Of a stretch of 60,664 nt of DNA, positions 43,073 through 52,100 are shown piece after piece. The notes beneath the pieces are model-generated. The model saw only the letters and a list, made by a program, of their open reading frames with translations, searched no databases and was not told the origin of the DNA. Made by a program: the position numbers and the translations under genes. Origin of the DNA: Candidatus Zhuqueibacterota bacterium. GTDB lineage: Bacteria; Electryoneota; RPQS01. The stretch spans positions 1 to 60,664 of the forward strand of contig RPQS01000024.1 in the NCBI GenBank assembly GCA_003818605.1, read 5' to 3'. Each line of letters opens with the position of its first letter. Position 1 is the stretch's first letter.

Positions 43073-43109
43073 AGAGACATTTCCGCAAGGGAATGCCTCT
43101 CTTTTTTTT
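43073..43109 (+). terminator. Intrinsic terminator after the GNAT gene
   Basis: AGAGACATTTCC pairs imperfectly with GGGAATGCCTCT around GCAA, followed by eight T. It begins 47 bases after the stop codon. Confidence 0.8.
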
Positions 43110-43126
43110 CCGTTCCCGCTATGAAA

Positions 43127-43142
43127 ACTGCCGTTCGGCAGT
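43127..43142 (+). repeat. Small hairpin ACTGCC-GTTC-GGCAGT
   Basis: A perfect 6-base-pair stem with a GTTC loop just after the GNAT terminator; another short REP-like unit. Confidence 0.4.
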
Positions 43143-43309
43143 CCATGTCTGGCGTTTCATAGTGTGCACGGCCTTCCAAAAAGCGAATTCAAGTTGAGTC
43201 TGAGGAGTGATTTGAGAGTGGGGAACGGACTTCCATAGCGGGCAGTCCGGCACTTTGCAATTGAACATGGAACATTCCTTTGAGACATCGCGTTTCTACT
43301 GCAAACCAC

Positions 43310-43339
43310 TTGACAGTGAGAGTTCCCTGTGAGTATATT
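43310..43339 (+). promoter_or_regulatory. Promoter of the histone-like SWIB gene
   Basis: TTGACA at 43310-43315, an 18-base spacer and TATATT at 43334-43339. The leader to ATG 43528 is long and GC-rich. Confidence 0.65.
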
Positions 43340-43527
43340 AGCGCGTTGTATACGGTGTGCTCTTTTAATCTAAAAACTTTCGAGCCGGTACCGGTTGTCC
43401 ATAGACGGATTCCAGCCCGGCTTTGAGCCCGCCGCACAACGACGCGCGGGCTGTACGGCAAGTGTTCAGCCAAGCTGCCAATTTTCCACTCGATTAAACC
43501 GAAACCTAAACCCAAGGGAGAAGAACC

Positions 43528-44034
43528 ATGAAGAAAGCCCCGAAGAAGGCCGTGAAAAAGGCCGCCCCGAAGAAGAAAGTCGCTCCGAAGAAGGCCGTGA
43601 AAAAAGCCGCCCCGAAGAAGGCTGCTCCGAAGAAGAAAGTTGTGGCCAAGAAGCCGGCCGTGAAGAAGGCTGCCCCGAAGAAGGCCGCTCCGAAGAAGGC
43701 CGTCAAGAAAGCCGCCCCGAAGAAGAAAGTCGTCGCGAAGAAGGCCGCCCCGAAGAAAGCCGCGAAGCCGAAAGTAAAGCGTAAACCCAATCCCGCTTTT
43801 ATGGCCCCGATGGCCCCCGATTCCGTTCTGGGCGCAGTCGTTGGCGACAAGCCGATGCCCCGTACGGAAATCACCAAGAAACTGTGGGACTATATCAAGA
43901 AGAACAACCTGCAGGATAAGGTCAATCGCCGCATGATCAATAGCGACGACAAGCTCCGCGCGTTGTTCGGCAAGGGTTCCGTCAGCATGTTCGAAATGAA
44001 CAAGCTGCTCCAAAATCACCTCAAGAAGGCCTAA
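43528..44034 (+). CDS. Histone H1-like tail fused to a SWIB/MDM2 domain
   Basis: A 168-residue basic protein. Residues 1-90 are tandem Lys/Ala/Pro units (KKAAPKK, KKAVKK, KKKVVAKK), like the tails of eukaryotic H1 and of bacterial HctB-type proteins, and would bind and compact DNA. Residues about 100-168 are a SWIB/MDM2 domain: MPRTEITKKLWDYIKKNNLQ, RRMINSDDKLRALFG and a final helix. In eukaryotes SWIB belongs to chromatin remodelling complexes; chlamydiae and some other bacteria have similar proteins. Strong promoter, ribosome site and terminator suggest high expression as a nucleoid protein. Confidence 0.9.
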   Translation: MKKAPKKAVKKAAPKKKVAPKKAVKKAAPKKAAPKKKVVAKKPAVKKAAPKKAAPKKAVKKAAPKKKVVAKKAAPKKAAKPKVKRKPNPAFMAPMAPDSVLGAVVGDKPMPRTEITKKLWDYIKKNNLQDKVNRRMINSDDKLRALFGKGSVSMFEMNKLLQNHLKKA

Positions 44035-44059
44035 TCCTTCTGAGAACGGACAGAATGCC

Positions 44060-44094
44060 AAACCCCGGACATTTATAATGTCCGGGGTTTTCTT
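44060..44094 (+). terminator. Strong terminator after the SWIB gene
   Basis: A perfect 13-base-pair stem (AAACCCCGGACAT with ATGTCCGGGGTTT), loop TTATA, then TCTTT. It starts 25 bases after the stop codon. Confidence 0.9.
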
Positions 44095-44109
44095 TACATT
44101 GAAAGCACT

Positions 44110-45585
44110 ATGGCCACTGTCACTTTAAAAAATTGGCCGCGAGCCGCCGCCCTGCTGAGCCTGCTTGCGCTCTTCTGTATAATGGAAGGGATATACCTAT
44201 TCGCGGAACATCAGGCCGCCGGGAGGTTCGGTTTCGGTCTCGATGATTCATGGATTCATGCTACGTTCGCCCGAAATTTGATCGAAGGTCGTGGATACGG
44301 ACTGAATCCCGGTGAACCTGTGGCCGGTTCCACGGCGCCGTTATATACGTTTCTGCTGGCGGGCTGGTATGCGATCTTGTCAGAAGTCATCTGGGGCGCA
44401 AAACTGTTCGGAATGCTTGGCTTGGCGGCATCTGCTTGCCTTCTCTATCTGGCCGCAGAAAGGCTCGCAAACAGCCGCTTTGTCGCATGGCTGGCTGCGG
44501 CTTTTTGCCTGGCAAGTCCCGCGCTACTCTGGTCCAGTCTGAACGGCATGGAAACCACGCTCTATCTTGTCATACCATGCGCGGCACTCTTTTTCTGGAC
44601 CAGAGAACGCTACCGCTGGATGATCGCCATGCTTGCCTTGGGCGTGTGGCTGAGACCGGAAGGAGTGATTCTGCTGACTTTGGGCTGGATGGCAATCCCT
44701 TCCCGGCATCGCATTCCAACCGCCATCTATTCGGCGGCAATTCTCCTCCCCTATTTTGCGATGAATTTGTGTCTAAGCGGTTATCCTTTCCCGGCTACGG
44801 TTCACACTAAATCTTTTCTGCAGGAAGCACATTTTTCCACGGGGTTAATCGCGGAATCGTTGAGTGCCGCAATAGACCTGCATTTCTTCCCGGTCTTTTT
44901 GACTTTACCCTTGGGATTGATCGCATTATGGAAAAGAGTCTGGTGGGCGGCGCTGTATCCACTGTTGTTCTTTCTCGTGGAATGGGGTACTTCTTCTACC
45001 ATAGCGGCATTCGCCCGCTATTTACAACCCGCCTTTCCGTTCGTGTATCTGGCAATTGCTTTCGGCGTTGTCCCACTCCTGCAGAAATGGCCGTCATGGT
45101 CCCGCATAATCCGCATAGCCGTTTTTTGTCTGCTGGTTTTGCAGATATCTAAGACTGTGAGTCACGCCGCCCACTGCGGGCAAACTTACCAGAACATTGC
45201 TCGTATGCAAGTGGCAGTCAGCCGGATCGTTCATCGCGTAACCGAATCGCAGGAAACCGTGGCCACCAACGACATCGGCGCGCTCGGATACTTTTCCAAC
45301 CGCTATGTTATTGATCTGATGGGTTTGGCAAGACCCTATCAACCCCTTGAAGATATTCTGCGGATGACCCGCCCCACCATGCTTGCTATTTTTGACAGTT
45401 GGTTCCCTTATCGGATGGACAGCCGAACATTTAAGACGGACTACGAGCAGGTTGGGCAAGTGAAACTTGAGAAGAATATCATCTGCGGAGACTATGTAAT
45501 GAGTTTGTATGCCCGGCGGGACAGAGCCGCACAAATCAAAACAGTGATCGGAGAAGTAATCGAGGAAGAGACTGGCCAGCGGTAA
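44110..45585 (+). CDS. GT-C-type polytopic membrane protein (probable glycosyltransferase)
   Basis: A 491-residue inner-membrane protein with about ten helices. After helix one the first outside loop carries an acidic pair in GFGLDDSWIHATFARNL, the position of the catalytic DxD/DD of PMT/ArnT-like GT-C glycosyltransferases, followed by the typical PLYTFLLAGWY. The last 130 residues are a soluble domain with TNDIGALGYFSNRYVIDLMGL, often seen in this group of uncharacterised transferases. It would use a lipid-linked sugar to modify an envelope component; donor and acceptor are unknown. It has no clear ribosome site, and its start lies 15 bases after the SWIB terminator. Confidence 0.75.
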   Translation: MATVTLKNWPRAAALLSLLALFCIMEGIYLFAEHQAAGRFGFGLDDSWIHATFARNLIEGRGYGLNPGEPVAGSTAPLYTFLLAGWYAILSEVIWGAKLFGMLGLAASACLLYLAAERLANSRFVAWLAAAFCLASPALLWSSLNGMETTLYLVIPCAALFFWTRERYRWMIAMLALGVWLRPEGVILLTLGWMAIPSRHRIPTAIYSAAILLPYFAMNLCLSGYPFPATVHTKSFLQEAHFSTGLIAESLSAAIDLHFFPVFLTLPLGLIALWKRVWWAALYPLLFFLVEWGTSSTIAAFARYLQPAFPFVYLAIAFGVVPLLQKWPSWSRIIRIAVFCLLVLQISKTVSHAAHCGQTYQNIARMQVAVSRIVHRVTESQETVATNDIGALGYFSNRYVIDLMGLARPYQPLEDILRMTRPTMLAIFDSWFPYRMDSRTFKTDYEQVGQVKLEKNIICGDYVMSLYARRDRAAQIKTVIGEVIEEETGQR

Positions 45586-45626
45586 CAAATACAACCGCCT
45601 TCCAACTCGCGCGCTTAGCGTCAATA

Positions 45627-45660
45627 CAAATCCCCAGCCTCGCAGCCGGGGATTTGCTTC
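45627..45660. terminator. Terminator between convergent genes
   Basis: CAAATCCCC pairs with GGGGATTTG around a GC-rich inner part. It lies between the GT-C gene and the lipoprotein gene and can serve both, although the T-runs are short. Confidence 0.65.
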
Positions 45661-45681
45661 TTCAGCAGAAGCAACTACACT

Positions 45682-46614
45682 TTATTGAATTTCCCATGTG
45701 AATGAACCGGCCGTCAAGGTCGTTCCCATCAAGGTGGGAACGGGTAAAGTGTCCGATACACGGACAGGTCGGCCTAATTCCACTCCGGTCAGCACATCAA
45801 ACGGCAGGGCATACCCTCCGGCAATCACTAAGGCTACAGTGTTATCCGCCGAGAGCCAGCAATCGCTCGCGCTGCGCACGGCCAGCATAATGCCGCCGCG
45901 CGGGACAAGTGTCGAGATCCCCAGATTCACAAATGTGAGAAATCCGGCGGTATCATACATTCCCGCCAATCGGCAACTGCGGCCAAAACCGAAACCATGT
46001 CCGGTAATTGTGTAGGATCGCAATCCGATCCGCTGCGAGGCCGGAAGATCAGCTCCATCGCCGCAAGTTTGGCCCTTCTCGCGTAAAACATCATAGAAAG
46101 CCAACCGACCTTCGTTTACAATTCCGCAGATGTTGCGGCACTCGACGGTTATCGGAGCGGCCAGCAACGGAGCGAATTCACCCGCCTGCCGCCTAACGAT
46201 AACGCGAACGGTGGTTCGCACGGGTTCATTTAATCCGAAGGCTGATCCTTCAATAGTTAGAACAATAGAACCGGCCGCCGCTTCGCCCAAGCGGGGGGAT
46301 ACCTTGACAATCGCGCGTCCGGGGGGATTCACTATAGACGGTTGGAATTCAACGTTTAACCAGTTTGGAGTACCCGCCGCCGCTGCCAATTGAACGGCAT
46401 ATTTCTGATCCGCCGCCCATGTTACATCCACCGGGATTTCGCCGGATAATCCCAATTCAACGATGAGACTATCCACGGCCGCCTTGACAACAAGGTCACT
46501 TACGCGGGACACCCCGAATCCTTCCGGTTTTGCACCTTTCTTTGACGGCTGAAACACAGCGCAGCCCTGCAGAACAAGAGCCGTCAACACCAGCAATACA
46601 ATTATCTTCTTCAT
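45682..46614 (-). CDS. Predicted lipoprotein with Ig-like fold
   Basis: A 310-residue lipoprotein: MKKIIVLLVLTALVLQGC is a textbook lipobox signal. ATG 46614 has AAGGG nine bases upstream; a longer in-frame reading exists but would bury the signal. The mature part contains repeated beta-rich Ig-like sequence (VTWAADQKYAVQLAAAAGTP; GRAIVKVSPRLGEAAAGSIV) suggesting two or three Ig-like domains, and four cysteines (VECRNICG, GQTCGDG, RSCRL) that could pair. No family is recognised and there is no catalytic motif. Confidence 0.65.
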   Translation of the reverse strand: MKKIIVLLVLTALVLQGCAVFQPSKKGAKPEGFGVSRVSDLVVKAAVDSLIVELGLSGEIPVDVTWAADQKYAVQLAAAAGTPNWLNVEFQPSIVNPPGRAIVKVSPRLGEAAAGSIVLTIEGSAFGLNEPVRTTVRVIVRRQAGEFAPLLAAPITVECRNICGIVNEGRLAFYDVLREKGQTCGDGADLPASQRIGLRSYTITGHGFGFGRSCRLAGMYDTAGFLTFVNLGISTLVPRGGIMLAVRSASDCWLSADNTVALVIAGGYALPFDVLTGVELGRPVRVSDTLPVPTLMGTTLTAGSFTWEIQ

Positions 46615-46755
46615 GGATGATACCCTTATTTCTTGCTTACTGCCATCGTTTGGAGGGAAAACTCGCTTCGCCGTTGTCGGTCTCCCGACCGGCAATGGCG
46701 CCATTGCGACTCGGGAGAGTCACAACGGCGGTAAATCCTGATTTCATCAAATAAT

Positions 46756-47106
46756 CTATGGAGCCTTGAAAAGCACTTTTCCGTCTTTATCGTACAGTCC
46801 CAGACTCGAAGAACCATCAGGCTTGGTAGAGAGCAGCACGAGTATCTTGCCATCTTTATCGTAGAAAACCAGATTGGGTGAACCGGCGGCATCTTCGCCC
46901 AAAACCGCGCGCCGCTTGCCCTGCGAATCCACCAAAACATAGCTTTTGGATTCCAGCTTCTGCCCCTCTTCTATAAACCACAGCAAGGGAAACATCAGCA
47001 GGATGATTAAAGCGGCAATAATGACAATCCGCCAGATACGGTTTTGTTTTTCCAAAGAATGAACGCGGGTCGCAAGGCTCTTTAAATCCGTATTGTTCTC
47101 AGCCAT
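46756..47106 (-). CDS. Small membrane protein with DKDGK repeats
   Basis: A 116-residue protein. It has an N-terminal coiled coil (SLATRVHSLEKQNRIWR), one transmembrane helix (about 25-44), then an extracytoplasmic domain of short beta repeats: VLVDSQGKRRAVLG, LVFYDKDGKILVLL, LGLYDKDGKVLFKA. Each unit is D-x-x-G-K followed by hydrophobics, a recurring pattern in small FCB envelope proteins without an assigned role. It lies 24 bases after the homocysteine methyltransferase gene and 141 before the lipoprotein gene. Confidence 0.65.
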   Translation of the reverse strand: MAENNTDLKSLATRVHSLEKQNRIWRIVIIAALIILLMFPLLWFIEEGQKLESKSYVLVDSQGKRRAVLGEDAAGSPNLVFYDKDGKILVLLSTKPDGSSSLGLYDKDGKVLFKAP

Positions 47107-47130
47107 GACTAACCTTTCTCAATCTGAATA

Positions 47131-48012
47131 CTATTTATGCCCGGAAATAGCACGATGAAGTGCGGCAATGTGTTCCGGTGTTGTGCCGCAGCAGCCGCCT
47201 AAAACATCCGTTTCAGGTACTAACGGTAAAGCCCACTCTGCAAAATCGGCCGGAGTGAGTTTGGCTGAAAAATCCCACGGCTGGCCTTCCACGGCGGCAA
47301 AATTCGGATAGACACCCAACCGAACATCGGTCAAATCCGCCCGCAAAGCGCGAAAGGCGGCGGCCGCAATGTTGGGCGGGCAGCAGTTTATAAGGATGGC
47401 ACTCGCTCCCAAATCGCGCAAACGGCGGGCCGTTGGGAGTAAAAGCTCCCCATTGAAAAATTCGCGTTCATTGCGCGGCATCAAAGAAACCCAAACCGGA
47501 AGACCGGTACCCAAGGCTGCCCGCGCCGCTATTTCCGCTTCTCTGGCCGAGTTCTGCGTTTCCACTAATAGGATATCCACTCCAGCCTGTGCAAGAATCT
47601 TGGCCGTGTAATCGTGTTCGCGCACTAAGATTTCGTCGGCGGGTGTCAATTCCGGATGGTAGCAGTCTTCGAGCGGAGCGATGGAACCCGCCACGGTAAT
47701 TTCGCCCTGCTGTGCGGCGGAAGTCGCCGCTTCGCGGGCTAATCGAATGGCCAACGCAGTCAACTCGCCCGACCAAGCCGCCAGCTTTTCCTTGGCTAAT
47801 GTATGGCGGGTTGTGCGGAATGTGGCCGCCGTAAGAACCTGCGCTCCCGCGCGGATATAGTCGGCATGGATTTGTTTGACCAGATCCGGCGCTTCGATTA
47901 AAGCCCAGGCGGACCATAGCGGCAAGCGGGCGTCAAATCCCCGCCGTTCCAACTCGGTTCCCATGGCTCCGTCGAGAATCAGCACGGCATGCGGCTGCTT
48001 TTCACCCGACAT
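47131..48012 (-). CDS. Homocysteine S-methyltransferase family protein
   Basis: A 293-residue zinc enzyme that transfers a methyl group (for example from S-methylmethionine or betaine) to homocysteine to make methionine. The N-terminal ILDGAMGTELERRG and the zinc ligands, Cys in LINCCPPN (about residue 206) and the pair in LGGCCGTTPEHI (about 271-272), are diagnostic. Length agrees with MmuM/BHMT-like single-domain forms, not MetH. The methyl donor cannot be read from sequence. It is transcribed away from the radical SAM gene. Confidence 0.9.
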   Translation of the reverse strand: MSGEKQPHAVLILDGAMGTELERRGFDARLPLWSAWALIEAPDLVKQIHADYIRAGAQVLTAATFRTTRHTLAKEKLAAWSGELTALAIRLAREAATSAAQQGEITVAGSIAPLEDCYHPELTPADEILVREHDYTAKILAQAGVDILLVETQNSAREAEIAARAALGTGLPVWVSLMPRNEREFFNGELLLPTARRLRDLGASAILINCCPPNIAAAAFRALRADLTDVRLGVYPNFAAVEGQPWDFSAKLTPADFAEWALPLVPETDVLGGCCGTTPEHIAALHRAISGHK

Positions 48013-48351
48013 CGCACCTCCGTACCCCTTTGTTTACACACTACGCAGGTTTTTCGCGCAAGGACTGCATTAGGAAACAGTCTGTTTGAAGCAGTAAGCT
48101 CTTATTTTTACTGCGTTGGAATAGACCTTGCCCCAAACCCGTTTGGAGATACTCCGGGATTCGCGAATTCTATCTATATGGATAGCGTTGCCTTTCGGGC
48201 GGCGAATTGCTATCTTGCGGACATAAGTATTTGTGGCAGTTTAGCCAATTTTGCGGGGAAATGCAAGGGCTGATTGGTTAGAAGTTATGGCCGTCATAAT
48301 AACATGGCCTTATGCTGAATCTGCCACAACAATTTTAAGTGGTGCCTAAAT
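48013..48351. other. 339-base divergent intergenic region
   Basis: This region separates the minus-strand methyltransferase from the plus-strand radical SAM gene. I find only a 9-base inverted pair, TTGTGGCAG (48231-48239) and CTGCCACAA (48321-48329), and no strong promoter. No RNA gene or coding frame is supported. Confidence 0.5.
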
Positions 48352-49125
48352 ATGTCTCTTCTTTCCATGCACGACGGCATTCTTTACGGGCCGGTGAATT
48401 CGCGGCGGTACGGCAGGTCGCTGGGCATTAATTTGATGCCCGTAGCGAACAAGTTGTGTTCGTTCAACTGCGTGTACTGCCACTACGGCTTGACCGCCCG
48501 CTGCACACTCGATGCGGGGAAGTATGACAGCGAACTTCCCGGCTATGAAGATGTGGTTTCCGCGGTCGAATCCGCGTTCAAATCCGACGTGCAGTTCGAT
48601 CAGATCACGTTTTCCGGGAACGGCGAACCCACGCTGCATCCCAACTTCCCCGAAATCGTGGATGCGGTTGTGGATCTGCGCAACCGCCACCGGCCTAATG
48701 TGAAAGTTGCCCTGCTCTCGAATTCCACCGGCCTTGTGCGCGAAGACGTGCAGGAATGTTTGGGCAGAATTGACCGCCCGATTATGAAACTCGATGCGGG
48801 AACAGCCAAAGGATTCCGCGCCGTCAACCGCCCGGCCCGCGATGTGAGCTTTGAAGAGATCTCCTATTTATTATCCACCGTCGGGGATATTTTTTTACAG
48901 ACCGTTTTAGTGGACGGCCATCCGAGCAACGTGAAGCCGGACGATCTTGAAGCGTACTACGAACAATTGGCTCAAATCCGGCCTACGGAAGTCCATCTCT
49001 ATTCCATTGACCGTCCGGTTCCCGACTCGCACATTACGCTCGTACCGCCGGATAAACTCCGGCAAATCGCCGCCGAGGCCCAAAGCCAAACCGGCGTGAT
49101 CGTCCGAGTGTTTCACGCATTGTAA
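48352..49125 (+). CDS. Radical SAM protein
   Basis: A 257-residue radical SAM enzyme. The [4Fe-4S] triad reads LCSFNCVYCHYG (CxxxCxxC, about residues 36-43), followed by TFSGNGEPTLHPNF, a phrase typical of radical SAM proteins near the Wyosine/TYW1-like group. The C-terminal half keeps partial TIM-barrel strands (HLYSIDRPVP) and lacks an obvious second cluster or substrate domain. The N-terminal YGPVNSRRYGRSLGINL is conserved in an uncharacterised subgroup. ATG 48352 is used; ATG 48367 is also possible. Substrate unknown. Confidence 0.88.
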   Translation: MSLLSMHDGILYGPVNSRRYGRSLGINLMPVANKLCSFNCVYCHYGLTARCTLDAGKYDSELPGYEDVVSAVESAFKSDVQFDQITFSGNGEPTLHPNFPEIVDAVVDLRNRHRPNVKVALLSNSTGLVREDVQECLGRIDRPIMKLDAGTAKGFRAVNRPARDVSFEEISYLLSTVGDIFLQTVLVDGHPSNVKPDDLEAYYEQLAQIRPTEVHLYSIDRPVPDSHITLVPPDKLRQIAAEAQSQTGVIVRVFHAL

Positions 49126-49153
49126 TACTCCAATAACTTTTATCAGCGCAACC

Positions 49154-52100
49154 ATGTTAAAACATCTTCGCATTTTAATCACCGGCTTGATCATTTTGTC
49201 TGTCGCGGCATCTCTTTTTGCTCAATCGAACGTGCCGCCCCGGAGAATGGTCAACGTGTACGAGCAACTCGCTCCGTGGAAAGCCTATTACAATTCCCGA
49301 ACCGATTGGCCCCGCAGCCACGGTTACAAACCGTTCAAACGGTACGAACGGGACATCATGCAGCGCGCTTGGCCGGATGGAAATGTACCTGTCGGCGCGT
49401 ATTGGGATGCTCTACAACAGAGAAATCGCATGGGCCGCGCCACACTGGATGAAAACTGGATCAACCTCGGCCCATACAATCACGGCGGACGAGCGCGCGT
49501 TCTGCGCTTTCATCCGGGCCGACCCGATACGATGTACGTCGGTTCCGTCAGCGGCAGTCTTTGGAAATCCGTTAACGCGGGCGAAAGCTGGTCTCCGCTT
49601 ACGGATGGATTGTCCAACATTGCCGTGGGCTGCTTTGAAATTGATCCGTTGCACCCCAACATCATGTACCTCGGAACGGGTGAAGGATATCTGAATATTG
49701 ACGCGGTGAAAGGCATCGGCCTGTTGAAGAGCACCGACGGCGGCGCCACGTGGAATCCCACCGGCTTGGCTTATCCGTACATAGACGGGGAAAGCATCTT
49801 AAGAATCAACATTGATCCGCGCAATACGCAAATTGTTTTTGCCTCCACCAACAGCGGTCTGCGCAAATCCACCGATGGCGGGGCAACGTTTGTACACGTG
49901 CGCGCCGGAGATATTAAAGATCTGGTGCGCGATCCGCAAAATCCCGACGTCCTTTTATGCGCGGGAGGAAATCCGTACGGCAGCGGCAACAATGGAATCT
50001 ACCGATCCGTCAACAACGGACAGAGCTGGATTCGTTCCACAGAAGGCTTGCCGGTGCAGGACAACATCGGGCGCATCGTGCTGACCTTCTATCCGGCCAA
50101 TTCGCAAATCGTTTATGCGGGCATCTGCGGCACGTTTGCTTATAACGGCTGTCAAATGCTGGGCATCTATCGCTCGGTAGACAATGGAGTCACGTGGACG
50201 CAGATGTCTCCCGAAGGCATAAATCACTATGCCTCGCAAGGCTGGTACAATATGGCCATCGCGGTCAAGCCCGATGAATCCAACGTGATTTTTTCCGCCG
50301 GGCTGGATATCAACCGCTCCAACAACTCGGGAGCTACGTGGTCGCAGCGAAGTGTCTGGTCGCGGCCGTTGGGTGATCCGCAATACGTGCACGCCGATCA
50401 TCACGAGATCGTTTATCATCCCACTCATGCCAATGAACTATGGGAAGTCACGGACGGCGGAATTTTCAAATCCACGAATAATGGATCAACGTGGACAGAG
50501 AAGAACAACGGTTTCGTGACGTTCCAGTACTATGGGATGGGCAACGCGACGCTGGATACCGCGCTGGCCTACGGCGGCACGCAGGACAACGGAACCTACC
50601 GCTACCATCACAGCCCCGATTTCTCCGTTGTTTTCGGCGGAGACGGCGGCTACTGTCTGGTGGATCCCACGAACGACAGTTGCGTGTATGTGGAATGGCA
50701 GAACGGACATCGCTATCGCAGCGACAACGGCGGTCTCACGTTTGAAAATATCAATCCGGGCATTGAGGGTGACGGAGCATGGGTGACACCGATGATGCTG
50801 GATCCCTTCAATCATCTGACAATCTACACCACTACAACCAACGGAGTCGTTTGGAAGTCGCTCAATCAGGGCCGCAATAGTTCCTGGGTTACGGTGGGCC
50901 AGTCTATCGGTGGAGATATGCAGGTTATCGCCGCCTCGCCGGTGCTGTCCGGAAGACTGTACCTTGGAACAGGCGGAAGCGTCTATCGCTACGAGCCGGC
51001 AAATAATTGGTGGGTCAACGTGACCGGCAATCTGCCGGGCGCGTATGTAACGCGAGTGGTTCCGGATTTGTTCTCGGCAAATACCGTATATGTTACCCTG
51101 TCAGGATTCGGCAGTGAGCATATTTGGAAATCTACGCAGGGCGGCATCGTATGGCAAAACATTACCGGCAATCTGCCGAATGTTCCGTTTCAGGATTTGG
51201 TTGTAGATCCCACGGAACCCAGCACGCTCTACGCAGGCGGCGATGTCGGTGTCTTTCGCTCCACTGACGGCGGGGCAACTTGGCACATTTTCGGGGAAGG
51301 ACTGCCTGCCGTGCGCGTAGATGACATGGAAATGCAAACTGTAACCGGCGTTTTGCGTATTGCCACACATGGCCGCGGCATGTGGGAAATTCCCACGGGC
51401 AATGCGGAGCTTGCCGTGCTCTATCCCAACGGTGGAGAACTACTGCAACCGGGAGAACCGGTGAGTTTACGCTGGAGCGGCGTTTCTTTCGGCGGCAACG
51501 TGTCCATTCAGATCAACCGCAATTATCCTTCTGCCGAATGGGAAACTTTGTTCGCATCTACTTCCAATGACGGCAGCGAAGGCTGGACGGTAACCGGTCC
51601 GGTAGCAGATCATACCCGTTGGCGGATATCGCATTTAGCCGAACCGGGGCAAACCGACACGTCGGACAGAGACACGCGCATTGCTCTTCCGCAAATACAA
51701 TTGCTCTATCCCAACGGTGGCCAAACCATCTTCAGCGGCGTGCGGGACACTTTGCGTTTTTCGCGCACCTTGATATCCGAAGTCTTGCGGCTCGAAATCA
51801 ATCGGAACTATCCGGCCGGTTCCTGGGAAACACTGGAACAAGTCGGAGAGGATTCCGTACATTTATGGTTGGTCCGACAGCCTGCTTCCAATAATGTGCG
51901 GCTGCGTCTCGTATCCACCGAGCGTCCGCAATATACTGACGAATCCGACGGCGATTTTATTCTACGCACGCCGCAAATGTCTATCATCTCTCCAAATGGC
52001 GGTGAACAAATTCCCGGCGGAGTACCGTATACACTCACGTGGTCGGCTCCGGAACATCAAGGCAGTTTTCGCATCACTTATAATCTCGATTATCCATCCG

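Larger units (their letters stand above)
43027..43527 (+). other. 501-base gap holding terminator, hairpin, promoter and long leader
   Basis: After the GNAT terminator and the hairpin at 43127-43142, a promoter lies at 43310-43339. It is followed by a leader of about 180 bases containing a hairpin, AGCCCGC/GCGGGCT (43426-43432 with 43446-43452), and the strong ribosome site AAGGGAGAAG. No other coding frame is convincing. Confidence 0.6.

Noticed and set aside
43189-44061. 290-residue minus-strand open frame opposite the SWIB gene
   Set aside because: It is the mirror of the Lys-rich repeat (Gly/Leu/Phe runs) and has no promoter or ribosome site; the plus-strand frame has a recognisable SWIB domain.
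44074-44079. TATAAT sequence in front of the GT-C gene as a -10 box
   Set aside because: It lies in the loop of the SWIB terminator and has no matching -35 at 16-18 bases.
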